The notes: generated from the letters alone by a model not told the origin. A stretch of DNA of 64,000 nucleotides from an uncultured Alistipes sp. (GCA_947177225.1 CAMWTS010000009.1:1-64000); one strand, 5' to 3'. Positions 8,957 through 17,690 are shown, counted from the stretch's first letter. Program-made: numbers and translations.

Positions 8957-10439
8957 AGTCGGGCAAAGTTACCTTTTTTTTCCGATCTGCGCTCCATATG
9001 ACAAGGGTAATCGCCACAAACAACACATATGCCGCAATAGCCTCGCCCATATCCATGCGCCAATCGGCCGCGCACCACTCCCTGTCGAAACACTCCGCAA
9101 CGGCATTCTGCAAGCCTGCCGCATGATCGAGAAGCGTTCGCAGCGGTGCGGCCAGCCACCCTTCGGGCAGCAATATCGCCACCGCTCCCAAGGCCACAAT
9201 GACCGTGGCGGTCAATATCGCCATCGGACTTACGACAATCCCCGCCCACGACACATAACCGAAGATATGCGACACCACGGGCATAGTCCAGAGCGCAGCG
9301 CACAGACCCACGACAACAGCGGCTAAAAGAGCATCGACAGCCCTGCGCCCGCAGCGCAGACGGACAGAGAGCGGCACACCCCACAGCAGAATCCCCGCCA
9401 CGGCCAGGGCAGAGAGCTGAAACCCCGTATCGAACAGATACGACGAATCGAAGATCAGCATAAGAAACACCGTCGCAGCCAGAGCGTTGATCGACGAGCA
9501 GACCGACGATGCCGCCAGCGACAATTGCAAAATGGTGAACATCGTGGCCGCGCGCACCACGCTGGGCGACATGCCTCCCATCACCGCAAACACCCATATG
9601 GCAGCCACAACCATCACATTGCGCACCACATGCCCGCCGTGCAACAGCGACAACCACGCCAGCAACATGTTGACCGCCATGGCTACTATGCCCAGATGAA
9701 GCCCCGACAGAGCCAGCACGTGTGCAATCCCCGAACGCGCATAACTGCGCCGCAGCTCCGGCGAGATACCCGCACGCGACCCCGTAGTCATGGCCTCGAC
9801 CACCGCACGCTCCGGTTCGCGCAGTCCCAAAGCCCGTATGCGCGCAACGGCCGCAGCCTGCAACGACGAGACAGCCGCCCTATCCATATGCAATATATTT
9901 CCCGCGCCAATAGATAGAGAACCTACATAGCCGCGCCGACGCATCATCGCCGAGTAATCGGCATGACGCGATATGTGTTCCGAAAGAGAGGCTTCAACCG
10001 TGAGACAGTCCCCGCAGGCCACCGAGTCGCACCCTATCCATAGCCATACTCTGTCGCTGGCCGAACGGCTACGACCCATGTCGCGCCACTTAGTGATGCG
10101 CCCCTCGGCCACAGCATAATCGCCACGGTCGGCAGGCTCCGCCACAACCTCCACACGCATGACGACACTGCGCCCGTATGGCACCGTCGCCAGCGGACGG
10201 TGCAACTCGGGGAGCATCATGCCGGCAAGCACCAGTGCCGCCGCAACATACGCCATGCCCGAACGCCGGCGGCTGCACACATATCCCATCACACAACACA
10301 ATGAAAACCCCGCCGCAGCAAACCAAACCGGCAGCTGCCATCTCTCGCCCGACAGAATGCCGGCCGCAAGCGCGACAACGGCACTCGCCATCGGCATGTC
10401 GGACAATCGGCCTGTTATGTTAGAGAGTCTCAGCAGCAA
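8934..10439 (-). CDS. comEC: ComEC/Rec2-family DNA uptake channel protein
   Basis: ComEC forms the inner-membrane channel for single-stranded DNA in natural transformation. The 501-residue protein has an N-terminal DUF4131-like region with several membrane segments. The diagnostic motif ALSGLHLGIVA opens the multi-spanning competence domain. The C-terminal metallo-beta-lactamase domain of Bacillus ComEC is absent, as is usual in many Bacteroidetes. It is first in the operon comEC, methyltransferase, BrkB fusion, kdsC. An internal ATG 14 codons in (MPMASAVV) is an alternative start. Confidence 0.85.
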   Translation of the reverse strand: MLLRLSNITGRLSDMPMASAVVALAAGILSGERWQLPVWFAAAGFSLCCVMGYVCSRRRSGMAYVAAALVLAGMMLPELHRPLATVPYGRSVVMRVEVVAEPADRGDYAVAEGRITKWRDMGRSRSASDRVWLWIGCDSVACGDCLTVEASLSEHISRHADYSAMMRRRGYVGSLSIGAGNILHMDRAAVSSLQAAAVARIRALGLREPERAVVEAMTTGSRAGISPELRRSYARSGIAHVLALSGLHLGIVAMAVNMLLAWLSLLHGGHVVRNVMVVAAIWVFAVMGGMSPSVVRAATMFTILQLSLAASSVCSSINALAATVFLMLIFDSSYLFDTGFQLSALAVAGILLWGVPLSVRLRCGRRAVDALLAAVVVGLCAALWTMPVVSHIFGYVSWAGIVVSPMAILTATVIVALGAVAILLPEGWLAAPLRTLLDHAAGLQNAVAECFDREWCAADWRMDMGEAIAAYVLFVAITLVIWSADRKKKVTLPDYDDYIRH

Positions 10440-10458
10440 TACAATAGATTATTTTACG

Positions 10459-10466
10459 CAAAGATA
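10459..10466 (-). promoter_or_regulatory. -7 box of the comEC operon promoter
   Basis: On the minus strand TATCTTTG fits TAnnTTTG, 19 bp upstream of the comEC start. No good -33 box is seen at the ideal distance. Confidence 0.55.
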
Positions 10467-10560
10467 CTCTTTTTTCGCAAAAACCGCTGCCGACCGGCAA
10501 AGTATAAGCCCAAGGCCAAACCAGAGAAAATACCAGACCTGCGATATGTGGCTGAATAAA

Positions 10561-10640
10561 GACGTGACAATGGAAATAGTCGCACACAGATTTCTCGCTC
10601 GCGCTCGAAATGACATGTCAATGGAAATCGCACACCAAGC
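10561..10640. repeat. Family B fragment and junction to family A
   Basis: This is a single module, CACAGATTTCTCGCTCGCGC with TCGAAATGACA, followed by TCAATGGAAAT. The same junction precedes the family A copies at 4599, 35905 and 40171, so B and A behave as parts of one composite. Confidence 0.75.
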
Positions 10641-10646
10641 CCCCCC

Positions 10647-10769
10647 TTTTTTCGTCAAAAGGCGTTAGTTATAAGCCGCAACGAAAAATGTCCGGACGGG
10701 TAGTACTGTACGTACGTCCCGTTCGGACATTTGAGTGAGAGGCAGTAAATGACGTCTTTTCACGGAGAA
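10647..10769. repeat. Family A fold-back repeat, copy 4 (type 1)
   Basis: The inner arms TGTCCGGACGGG and CCCGTTCGGACA differ from copy 1 on both sides in a compensated way. The apex is GTACTgtacGTAC. The right outer arm reads GACGTCTTTTCACGGAGAA. Confidence 0.82.
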
Positions 10770-10792
10770 CAGCCTAAGAACCACAAACCATC

Positions 10793-10916
10793 TTTTTCGG
10801 CAAAAGGCGTTAGTAGCGGTGCCGACATGAAATTGGCGCGGATAGGTTGTACTCGATGTACTACCTATTCACGCCAATGATTGAGGTGACGCTAATGACG
10901 CCTTTTGACGAAAAAG
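10793..10916. repeat. Family A fold-back repeat, copy 5 (type 2)
   Basis: It is nearly identical to copies 3 and 7. The inner arms are AATTGGCGCGGATAGG and CCTATTCACGCCAAT. It ends 16 bp from the stop codon of the endonuclease frame. The AAGAACCACAAACC linker joins it to copy 4. Confidence 0.88.
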
Positions 10917-10931
10917 ATTTTCACGAAATCA

Positions 10932-11762
10932 CTACCAGAGCGATTCATTGAACACCGTCTTCGGCGCATTGGGGACATTGACGAAGAAGGTCTGTCCGGT
11001 GAGACGCTCGATCTCGGCAACACTCATGGCCTGAGGCGTGGCAGAGGAGTTGTGCTCCACCCAATAGCCTATGCACTTCAATTCAGAGGCCGAGCAGGCC
11101 GTGACGGATTTGCCCGTATTACCGCTGACGGTGCGCAACATCACCTTATAGTAGTGTGTCGGCACGGGGCACGTCTTTCCGTCGTTGTTGACAGCCGTGG
11201 TATTGTAGTTGGCGAAATGACAGCCAGACACGCAGTAGAGCGTATCGCTGCATATCCACGCACTTCGCTCGTTCTCCTCCAACTGCGCCCACTTGCCGCC
11301 GTTGAGAGTCTGATTCTGCGGCGTCATGTTGGTGTAGTAGTTGGTCTGCTTGCGCGCCAATGCCGTAACCTTGCGTTGAGCCTTGGCAATCTGGTGGCCG
11401 CGGCTGTAACCGACATAGGTGTTGCTCACCTGCTGCGAAGACGAGAATGCCGGATCGATAGCGAACGTCTCGCTCGTATTGCTGCCCGACGTATACCATG
11501 TGTGCATGGGATATGCCACCCACAATGCAACATAGTGAGCCGGATCGTAGCAGATCGAGTAGTTGCGACGATATGATCCGTCGGCCTGTTTGTCAGCATC
11601 GGTTATGAGCTTTACGCAAGCCGAGTAGGTCTCGACGAGCTCTCCGTCGGAAGTTGCCGCCGGCAGCTCTGCCCAAGGCTTGTCGAATGCTGCTGTTCCC
11701 GTGGTAGGGGTCGGCTCGATGGCGGGAGGATCGACCTCGCCGCCACCTTCGCCACCCGGAGT
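10932..11762 (-). pseudogene. DNA/RNA non-specific endonuclease domain, cut off by an in-frame TGA
   Basis: This 276-codon stretch continues, in the same frame, the lipoprotein gene that ends at 11763. It begins with a linker (TPGGEGGGEVDPP), then a Bacteroidetes-type NUC domain: NYSICYDPAHYVALWVAY, YSRGHQIAKAQRK (the RGH active-site region with the general-base His), and TNMTPQNQTLNGGKWAQLE (the metal-binding Asn region). No start codon lies between the stop and the domain; the first alternative start (TTG at 11525) falls inside the fold. The natural reading is one secreted surface nuclease of about 967 codons, interrupted by one base change or a sequence error. Reading through the TGA would restore it. 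Confidence 0.75.
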
Positions 11763-13835
11763 TCAATTTGCGTAGGTAACCTCTACCGTCTTAATGTACA
11801 TTGCATTACCCGAAATGATATACAGCGAGTTATATGTCGTATCGAGAGTCGTAAGATCGAACTCGAAATAACTTTCGCCGCCAGATGTTATGGTCATCGT
11901 CGGGTTAGTCGTCGTCGCCGTCGTATTGAGATACAGCTTATACCCAGATTTATATGTGGTAGAAGTCGTGACCTTGACGCTCGTAATAGCAGAACCCATG
12001 TCAGGGATCTTTATATAGCCCTTGGTGCCATTGATCTGTATACCGTTGTTGTTCTTGGCCGCTTTCCAGCTCCAACCTTCGTCATTGCTGCCCTCACTAT
12101 AACCGTTGCTCAACTTATCCTGAATATCGGCGTAATTAAGCGTTGCAGTAGCACCCGAATTGCCCGAGATGGCAACTGCGATACGATATGCAGTACCGTT
12201 GAAATCGAGATCGATCCAACCGCTCTCACCCTCCTCGGCAACAGTGAAAGTGACGGCTGCATTCGCTATCGAAGCCGAGGTAACCACAGTACCGTCGACA
12301 TCTACGAGGACGTTCTTCTCCGAAGCATTGCGCAGCTGGTATACGTCGTTTTCGGTATAAGTACCGGCAGCAGCCACAGCGATCTCATTTTTGAGAAGCT
12401 TGAAATCTGGCATATTGTCGATATAGACCGGAATGATCTGCAAATCGTTAGTCATCGACGCGTTATTGTCGTAGAATGCGAAGCGCGGGCTCGACGAATT
12501 GAATCCCAAAACACGACCGGCCGTAGAGTTGACCGAGATATTGTATTTTTCGCCACCGGCAGTCTGTATCTTCAACTCGGTGGCAGCATCTTTCAAATAG
12601 CAGCTCTTGGCAGCCGTACAGTTAATGAACTGCCCGTTGAGTTTAGAGCTGATGTTATAGGTGCCATTAGCGTTCTGGCTGATGTACCATACGGCCTTAT
12701 CTTCGCTGATAGACAACTTGCGGTTTTCACCTTCGCCGACCCATGTATTGGGCAAAGCAGTATAGCCGAGCGCACTGCCGATCACATCGCTTGTCATCAT
12801 CGAATCATCGGTTGCAATGACATAGTAACCGTCGGCGATGGCGTCAGCCTCGCCGGCCTTAACCGTAGCAGTGTCGTCGATATTGACAGTCAGCTGATTG
12901 CGACGCGTGTTCTTGAATGCGACCTCGCGCGACATCTCAACCTGCTTTGTGATGACCGTACCGGCGGTGGTGCGTATGGTGAAGGTAACGACATCGCCGC
13001 TCGACAAAACAATGGGAGCCGTCACGATCCAGGCACTGAAATCGGCGTTTACGGCCGGCGTATCGCTCAGCATCACCTGTACGGAGCTGGCGCGTGCGCT
13101 GTCGAAGAACTCCGAATTATCGGTGTTGAGCTCGTTGCCGTCGACATCGACATAGCGGAACGTCTCGGGATTGAAGTAGAAGTTACCGGCCAGATACTTG
13201 GTGGTATTCGGAGAATCGACATGGAACGTGATCGAGCGAACCTTCTCGTCGCTGCCGACAAGCTCGCTGTTGCTGATTACGTATTTGATCTGCGAAACGG
13301 CAACCGGACGACCGAAACGTACGTCGACGATATTCTTCTCGGTGGCCGAGACCTCAACGTCGTAGAGGTTGTCGGCGATGAGAATATCGGCCTCGGGATC
13401 GAACGAGGTCGACGGAGCCTCCTGGCGCGATTTGAGCGTCAGGGCGAATGCCTGAATCTGATTGTTTTCATTGCGCACGTGTCCGTCGCTCCAACGAGCC
13501 TCTACCGGATAGAAACCCTGAATGGTGCGGGTGGTACCGTCGGGACGCATGCCCGAAAGCTGGAACTGAGCGATGTTGTCCGCGCCGATCTCGATCTGAG
13601 AGATACGGCCGATACCGTTCGAATAGAACACGGCATTGTCAGATGCAGACCACTTGATCTGATTGATCGCCGGATCGAATTCGGTACGCGTATCGCCTAT
13701 TATGCCGTCAGTACGCAGAGTAAGCGTCATGCCATCATCGGGACGCGGGGTATCGATATCGTTGTCAGCCGAGCAGCCAATCATTGCAGCAGCAGCTACT
13801 ACCGCTGCAAGAGTATGTAACAAATTGCGTTTCAT
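11763..13835 (-). CDS. Fimbrillin-like surface lipoprotein (N-terminal part of the interrupted nuclease)
   Basis: This is a 690-residue lipoprotein. The signal peptide ends with a lipobox (MIGC, lipid on C21). Residues ~30-340 resemble fimbrillin-like (Mfa-type) adhesin domains. Further beta-rich domains follow, one of them BACON-like, ending at a TGA after VTYAN. The frame continues beyond that TGA into the endonuclease domain. The ATG at 13835 was chosen because it starts the signal peptide; the frame is open 40 codons further but without protein character. It follows a 52-residue peptide gene by 19 bp, in one operon. Confidence 0.8.
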   Translation of the reverse strand: MKRNLLHTLAAVVAAAAMIGCSADNDIDTPRPDDGMTLTLRTDGIIGDTRTEFDPAINQIKWSASDNAVFYSNGIGRISQIEIGADNIAQFQLSGMRPDGTTRTIQGFYPVEARWSDGHVRNENNQIQAFALTLKSRQEAPSTSFDPEADILIADNLYDVEVSATEKNIVDVRFGRPVAVSQIKYVISNSELVGSDEKVRSITFHVDSPNTTKYLAGNFYFNPETFRYVDVDGNELNTDNSEFFDSARASSVQVMLSDTPAVNADFSAWIVTAPIVLSSGDVVTFTIRTTAGTVITKQVEMSREVAFKNTRRNQLTVNIDDTATVKAGEADAIADGYYVIATDDSMMTSDVIGSALGYTALPNTWVGEGENRKLSISEDKAVWYISQNANGTYNISSKLNGQFINCTAAKSCYLKDAATELKIQTAGGEKYNISVNSTAGRVLGFNSSSPRFAFYDNNASMTNDLQIIPVYIDNMPDFKLLKNEIAVAAAGTYTENDVYQLRNASEKNVLVDVDGTVVTSASIANAAVTFTVAEEGESGWIDLDFNGTAYRIAVAISGNSGATATLNYADIQDKLSNGYSEGSNDEGWSWKAAKNNNGIQINGTKGYIKIPDMGSAITSVKVTTSTTYKSGYKLYLNTTATTTNPTMTITSGGESYFEFDLTTLDTTYNSLYIISGNAMYIKTVEVTYAN

Positions 13836-13854
13836 AGTGCTAAAAATTAAAAAA

Positions 13855-14013
13855 TTAAAACTCACCCATGTCGTTGACATCGTCATAAGCCCAATTCGCA
13901 CTACCGCTCGAACCGTAGCCGGTCGCCTCAAAACCTCTCTCGAAATGCACTTCAAGAGATTTCAGTTCGGGAGCAATATAAATTTCCCCCCCCCTCAAAA
14001 TTTCGGTGTTCAT
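13855..14013 (-). CDS. Small peptide gene with a G9 tract, leader of the lipoprotein operon
   Basis: This 52-residue frame has no signal peptide. It resembles small Bacteroidetes peptides of the pattern IYIAPELKSLEV, then ERGFEATGYGSS, then an acidic tail (DDVNDMGEF), often seen beside fimbrillin-like or surface lipoprotein genes. Their role is not known. Codons 7-9 are spelled by nine consecutive Gs. One G more or fewer puts the frame into an early stop. It ends 19 bp before the lipoprotein ATG, so translation here could couple to the downstream gene. The family match is from memory of such peptides. Confidence 0.7.
   Translation of the reverse strand: MNTEILRGGEIYIAPELKSLEVHFERGFEATGYGSSGSANWAYDDVNDMGEF
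13986..13994 (-). repeat. Homopolymer G9 tract (candidate slippage site)
   Basis: Nine Gs on the coding strand lie within codons 7-10 of the 52-residue peptide gene. Both +1 and -1 frames meet a TGA within about 15 codons. Only one other G9 tract was noticed in the window, in the GT90 gene. Confidence 0.8.
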
Positions 14014-14239
14014 AATTTAAATGTGTTATAGTTTAAAGTTAATGTCAAATCGATGGCATACAGAGTGTTATGTACCGAATCCACGGCCAACGACACTGCT
14101 GTACGGTCATACGGTTTGTAAAGATATGAAAAATTACGGCGACACACATCACAATCCGCAGATTTTTTATAGACATTTTGTGATAAATTTGTCAAAAACG
14201 CCATATAACAACATGCGGGGCTGGCATGCTGCTTATGTG
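14014..14239. other. AT-rich upstream region of the lipoprotein operon
   Basis: I see no gene here. On the minus strand a TATCTTTA sequence around 14120 is close to the -7 consensus, and would give a leader of about 100 nt for the peptide gene. It is a weak promoter candidate. Confidence 0.4.
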
Positions 14240-14244
14240 TATCA

Positions 14245-14370
14245 GGCCAGTCGACAGATTGTTGACACCGGTTCGCTTCGCCCAGAATGACAGAACACAA
14301 TAAAATGCCACTCCGAGGGAGGGCATTGTCCGACCGCGGGAGTCTCGCCGGCACCCGAAATGAGAAAACG
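14245..14370. repeat. Degenerate family B repeat
   Basis: The modules CGCCCAGAATGACAGAA, CACTCCGAGGGAGGGC and GGGAGTCTCGCC are related to family B. They are more diverged than those in the other islands. Confidence 0.55.
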
Positions 14371-14425
14371 AAGAAACCGATCGCGCGGCGAGAGTTTCGA
14401 GATGAAACTTTTTTGTTTCGTTTTT

Positions 14426-14456
14426 ATTGTCGAAACGAAATTTTTGCATACCTTTG
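14426..14456 (+). promoter_or_regulatory. Promoter of the HAD-IIA phosphatase gene
   Basis: ATTG, 19 bp, TACCTTTG fits the Bacteroidetes consensus. Transcription from here would give a leader of about 110 nt. Confidence 0.6.
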
Positions 14457-14462
14457 TCTCTG

Positions 14463-14572
14463 ACAGCCGTTGCTGCGCAGGGTGCGAACCGAACCGCATG
14501 TAAAGCGAAGGCAATAACGGCTCCGGCTGTTGCGGCAGAATGAAATAATTATAACAAAAAACTATATAAAAC
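14463..14572 (+). other. Possible structured leader of the HAD-IIA gene
   Basis: In the leader, ACAGCCGTT near the 5' end can pair with either AACGGCT or CGGCTGT. These two lie next to each other just before the start codon, so the pairings exclude each other. It matches no riboswitch class I recognise, and the pairings are short. Confidence 0.3.
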
Positions 14573-15436
14573 ATGTCACAATTCAACAAATTCCGTTCGA
14601 TCTATTCCGCAGAGGAGTTGCGTGAGCGTCTGCGCAATATCCGCCACGTCGCACTCGACATGGACGGTACGATCTACATGGGTATGTCGCTTTTCCCCTA
14701 TACCAAATCGTTCCTTGCCGGATTGAAGGAGTTGGGCGTCAGCTACTCATTCCTCACAAACAACCCCTCGAAATCGATTGCCGACTATCTGCACAAGCTC
14801 TCCTCGCTGGGCATAGAGGCCACCGAGGAGGAGATGTACACCACCGCACTGGCCACGATCGACTACATCAAGACCAACTTCCCCGATGCCCGCCGTCTGT
14901 TCCTTCTGGGTACGCCGTCGATGATATCGGAGTTCGAGAAGGCCGGATTCGAGTCGACGACCGACGATGCCGACGATGTCCCCGATGTAATAGTGGCAGC
15001 TTTCGACATGACACTGCAATACGACCGCCTGTGCCGTGCCGCATGGTGGGTATCGCAGGGCGTGCCCTACATCGCCACCAATCCCGACCGCGTCTGCCCC
15101 ACCGATCAGCGCGTGGTTCTGGTCGACTGCGGTTCGATATGCAAGTGCATAGAGCACGCCACGGGTCGCCGTCCCGACATCACACTGGGCAAGCCCGACC
15201 CCAACATGCTCTCGGGCATACTCCACCGCTACGGTTTGCAGCCCGACCAGATCGCCATGGTGGGCGACCGCATCTACACCGACATAGAGATGGCGCACAA
15301 CGCCAATGCAATGGGCGTACTGGTGCTGTCGGGCGAGACGACGCTCGAAGTGGCCGATGCCGCCGAAAAGCAGCCGCACATCATATGCGACAATATCGGC
15401 GTACTGGGCGAGCTGATAGCCGAAGCGCACAGGTAG
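14573..15436 (+). CDS. HAD-IIA family phosphatase (NagD-like)
   Basis: This is a cytoplasmic sugar- or nucleotide-phosphate phosphatase of 287 residues. The HAD motifs are LDMDGTIYMG (nucleophile Asp), SFLTNNPSKS, LGKPDPNM with the conserved Lys, and MVGDRIYTDIEMA for the metal. The type IIA cap sits in between. Relatives include NagD and phosphoglycolate phosphatases; the substrate is not predictable. It is a single-gene unit, with its own promoter upstream and an intrinsic terminator directly downstream. Confidence 0.87.
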   Translation: MSQFNKFRSIYSAEELRERLRNIRHVALDMDGTIYMGMSLFPYTKSFLAGLKELGVSYSFLTNNPSKSIADYLHKLSSLGIEATEEEMYTTALATIDYIKTNFPDARRLFLLGTPSMISEFEKAGFESTTDDADDVPDVIVAAFDMTLQYDRLCRAAWWVSQGVPYIATNPDRVCPTDQRVVLVDCGSICKCIEHATGRRPDITLGKPDPNMLSGILHRYGLQPDQIAMVGDRIYTDIEMAHNANAMGVLVLSGETTLEVADAAEKQPHIICDNIGVLGELIAEAHR

Positions 15437-15466
15437 GCCGATGCTACGACGGTCTTCAACGCACAG

Positions 15467-15498
15467 ACAGTCCGATTCGCAAGATCGGACTGTTTTTT
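15467..15498 (+). terminator. Intrinsic terminator after the HAD-IIA gene
   Basis: ACAGTCCGAT and ATCGGACTGT form a 10 bp perfect stem around a 6 nt loop, followed by TTTTTTG. It starts 30 bp after the stop codon. Its T-run is also the -33 box of the next promoter. Confidence 0.9.
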
Positions 15499-15527
15499 GC
15501 ATATTGCGGCAGCGTTATATATATTTG
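15496..15527 (+). promoter_or_regulatory. Promoter of the Ca/Na antiporter gene
   Basis: TTTG, exactly 20 bp, TATATTTG is a perfect consensus match, 23 bp upstream of the ATG at 15551. The TTTG is the end of the preceding terminator's T-run. Confidence 0.8.
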
Positions 15528-15550
15528 CAGACGAAAATCTTGTGGAGATT

Positions 15551-16513
15551 ATGGAATACTTGCTTTTGGCACTCGGATTGACAATCATCGTGATCGGCGC
15601 AATGATCCTCACCGACGGATCGGTGGCACTGGCCGAACGCTTCGGCATGCCGGAGTTCATCATCGGACTGACGGTGGTTGCCGTCGGCACGTCGATGCCG
15701 GAGCTGTCGGTAAGCGTATTGTCGGCCATAAAGGGCAACAGCGACATGGCCATAGGCAATGTCGTGGGCTCCAACATATTCAACACATTCGTCATACTGG
15801 GCGTATGCGCCATGATCGCCCCGATAGTATTCTCGCGCACCAACATCAGGCGCGACATACCGCTCTGCATAGCAGCCTCGCTGATGCTCGGGATTTTTAC
15901 TCTCGGTGAGACTGTACACCCCCATTGGAGCAGCAGCATAAGCCGCATCGAGGGCATAGCAATGCTCGTATGCTACGCGGGCATGATATGGTATTCGCTG
16001 CATGTAGAGAGCCGCTGCCGCGACAAGGAGTCGGACTATCTGAAAACAAGCGGCAAACGGCGCACTCCGCTGTGGCAGTCGATACTGTTCGTCGTGGCAG
16101 GATTGGCCGCGCTGATCTTCGGCGGCGACATGTGCGTACGCAACGCCTCGGCCATAGCCCGCAGTCTCGGTGTCAGCGAATCGGTCATAGCCATAACGAT
16201 AGTGGCAGGCGGCACGTCGCTGCCCGAACTGGCATCGAGCGTGGCGGCAGTGGTCAAGCACCGCCCGTCGCTGGCACTGGGCAACGTGCTCGGCTCGAAT
16301 ATGGCCAACATACTGTTGGTGCTGGGAGCCAGCGCGACCGTTCGACCGCTCGAACTCAAAGGCGTGACGATGAGCGACATATGGTTTTCGGTGATAGGAT
16401 CGATTCTGCTTCTGGTATCGGCCGTGGCCATCGGCCGCAACAAGATGACACGCATAGAGGGCGTGCTGATGCTGTCGATATACATAGTATATATCGCCAC
16501 GCTGCTGCGATGA
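15551..16513 (+). CDS. Calcium/sodium antiporter, CaCA family (YrbG-like)
   Basis: This inner-membrane cation/Ca2+ exchanger has 320 residues and about ten membrane segments. The two inverted alpha repeats are clear: VVAVGTSMPELSVS with GNVVGSNIFNTF in the first half, and IVAGGTSLPELASS with GNVLGSNMANILL in the second. Both carry the ion-binding Glu. The ATG at 15551 was preferred over an in-frame start 18 codons upstream, because the promoter -7 box lies between them. It faces the HTH gene at 16791. Confidence 0.9.
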   Translation: MEYLLLALGLTIIVIGAMILTDGSVALAERFGMPEFIIGLTVVAVGTSMPELSVSVLSAIKGNSDMAIGNVVGSNIFNTFVILGVCAMIAPIVFSRTNIRRDIPLCIAASLMLGIFTLGETVHPHWSSSISRIEGIAMLVCYAGMIWYSLHVESRCRDKESDYLKTSGKRRTPLWQSILFVVAGLAALIFGGDMCVRNASAIARSLGVSESVIAITIVAGGTSLPELASSVAAVVKHRPSLALGNVLGSNMANILLVLGASATVRPLELKGVTMSDIWFSVIGSILLLVSAVAIGRNKMTRIEGVLMLSIYIVYIATLLR

Positions 16514-16790
16514 TTCGCCGAGCCTCAACGGCCATAATCACAACACGGCCATAACCGCAACTCCGCTTTCTTTCCGTGCACAAGCGACACGGCCGCGCGC
16601 GGCCGTCGGCGACGACGCTCGCCGATAAACACACGAACACACTTCCCGCAATTATGACCGGCAACGGGAATATCGGAGAATTGCGACTTGAAATGGCTGT
16701 CACAAAGAGAAATGACTGTCTATAATCGCAAGTGCTGACAGCGTGCTACCGCTTGTCGAAAACAAACGCAGCCGCAAGCTGGAATCGGGA
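16514..16790. other. Convergent intergenic region with a perfect 18 bp palindrome
   Basis: No gene is visible. ACGGCCGCG followed directly by CGCGGCCGT at 16589-16606 is a perfect palindrome without a T-run. CACGGCCATAA-like direct repeats lie at about 16530-16555. The palindrome may help end transcription from either side; this is inference. Confidence 0.45.
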
Positions 16791-17129
16791 TTACTTGGCA
16801 ACGTTCCAGACCGCGGCGTTGCAGCAAAGACGCTTCGAGATACGCCGCGAGATGGTGACTGCCAAGTGCTTGCCTATGCCCGAGGGCATATCGACCGAGA
16901 ATGTGACCTTGCCGTTTTGCAGCCATTCGGCATCGTAGTCGGGAAAGACACGGTGTATGGTGGCGGCAAGACGCGGCGTGATGCGTCCGTTTCGGTTCTT
17001 GATTCGGTAAAGCGTGCGGGGATCGGGCAGACCGAGCTCCTTGGAGAAGGCGGCTGCCGACAGTTGTTGCTCGCGCAAAATTACAGATATGCGTTCCCAG
17101 CAAGGGTTGGTGGTTTGGGTTGCGCTCAT
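16791..17129 (-). CDS. Small helix-turn-helix DNA-binding protein
   Basis: This 112-residue protein has an N-terminal XRE-like HTH (residues ~10-70). ERISVILREQQLSAAAFSKE is followed by a recognition region around LPDPRTLYRIKNRNGRITP and then FPDYDAEWLQNGK, a layout common in Bacteroidetes regulators. There is no dimerisation or peptidase domain after it. The target is unknown. It stands alone. An inverted repeat 20 bp upstream (17149-17169) could be an operator. Confidence 0.65.
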   Translation of the reverse strand: MSATQTTNPCWERISVILREQQLSAAAFSKELGLPDPRTLYRIKNRNGRITPRLAATIHRVFPDYDAEWLQNGKVTFSVDMPSGIGKHLAVTISRRISKRLCCNAAVWNVAK

Positions 17130-17690
17130 GACAGTGAAAGGTCAGTTAGATATTCGACTCCTCGATATCCGGTTTTGCCAACAAAAAAGTGTGGAGCCGA
17201 TTAGTTTTATCATTAAGCAGTTCTGGTAAACATTACACAATAAAACAATACCCCACACCGAGGAATTATGTATCAAAAAGCATACATAACGACATCGGTA
17301 GAGTGCTCGTATCGTTTTATCCTGTGTAGTCGAAATTTACCAGATTCCTTAATGGGATAAAAACCTAAAACACTTTTCCAAAAATATGTGCGTTCTCACA
17401 AGGGAACACGACAAAGGTATAAAATGTTTTCTAATAATACAACACGCCATCGGGGGTATTGCACAAAGTTTAAACGCTGTTAAATTGCATATTGCCGCAG
17501 ATTAATCGTTTGGTTGTCCGTGCAAAATTAAATAAAATATTTTAAATCGTCGCACGAAACATCAAATATTATATTGGCCGACACGCTTTTCTCCGCCCAT
17601 ACGCACCGGTGATGCCAGGGAGGGGAGGCAGTATGCTGCGGATCGAGATGTTATTTTATCTCCGGATTATGATTATTGACACAAAAAAGC
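17130..17690. other. AT-rich gene-free region, divergent promoters
   Basis: This 560 bp stretch is clearly more AT-rich than the coding DNA around it. It holds no credible gene, only an imperfect palindrome GATATTCGACTCCTCGATATC at 17149-17169, near the HTH start. Its base composition could reflect regulatory DNA or a remnant of acquired sequence. Confidence 0.5.

Noticed and set aside
11763..11765. TGA read as glycine or selenocysteine
   Set aside because: Several clearly complete genes here (lipA, lipB partners, apt, uvrD) end with TGA, so the standard code is in use. No selenoprotein context or hairpin is evident, and the site is in a linker.
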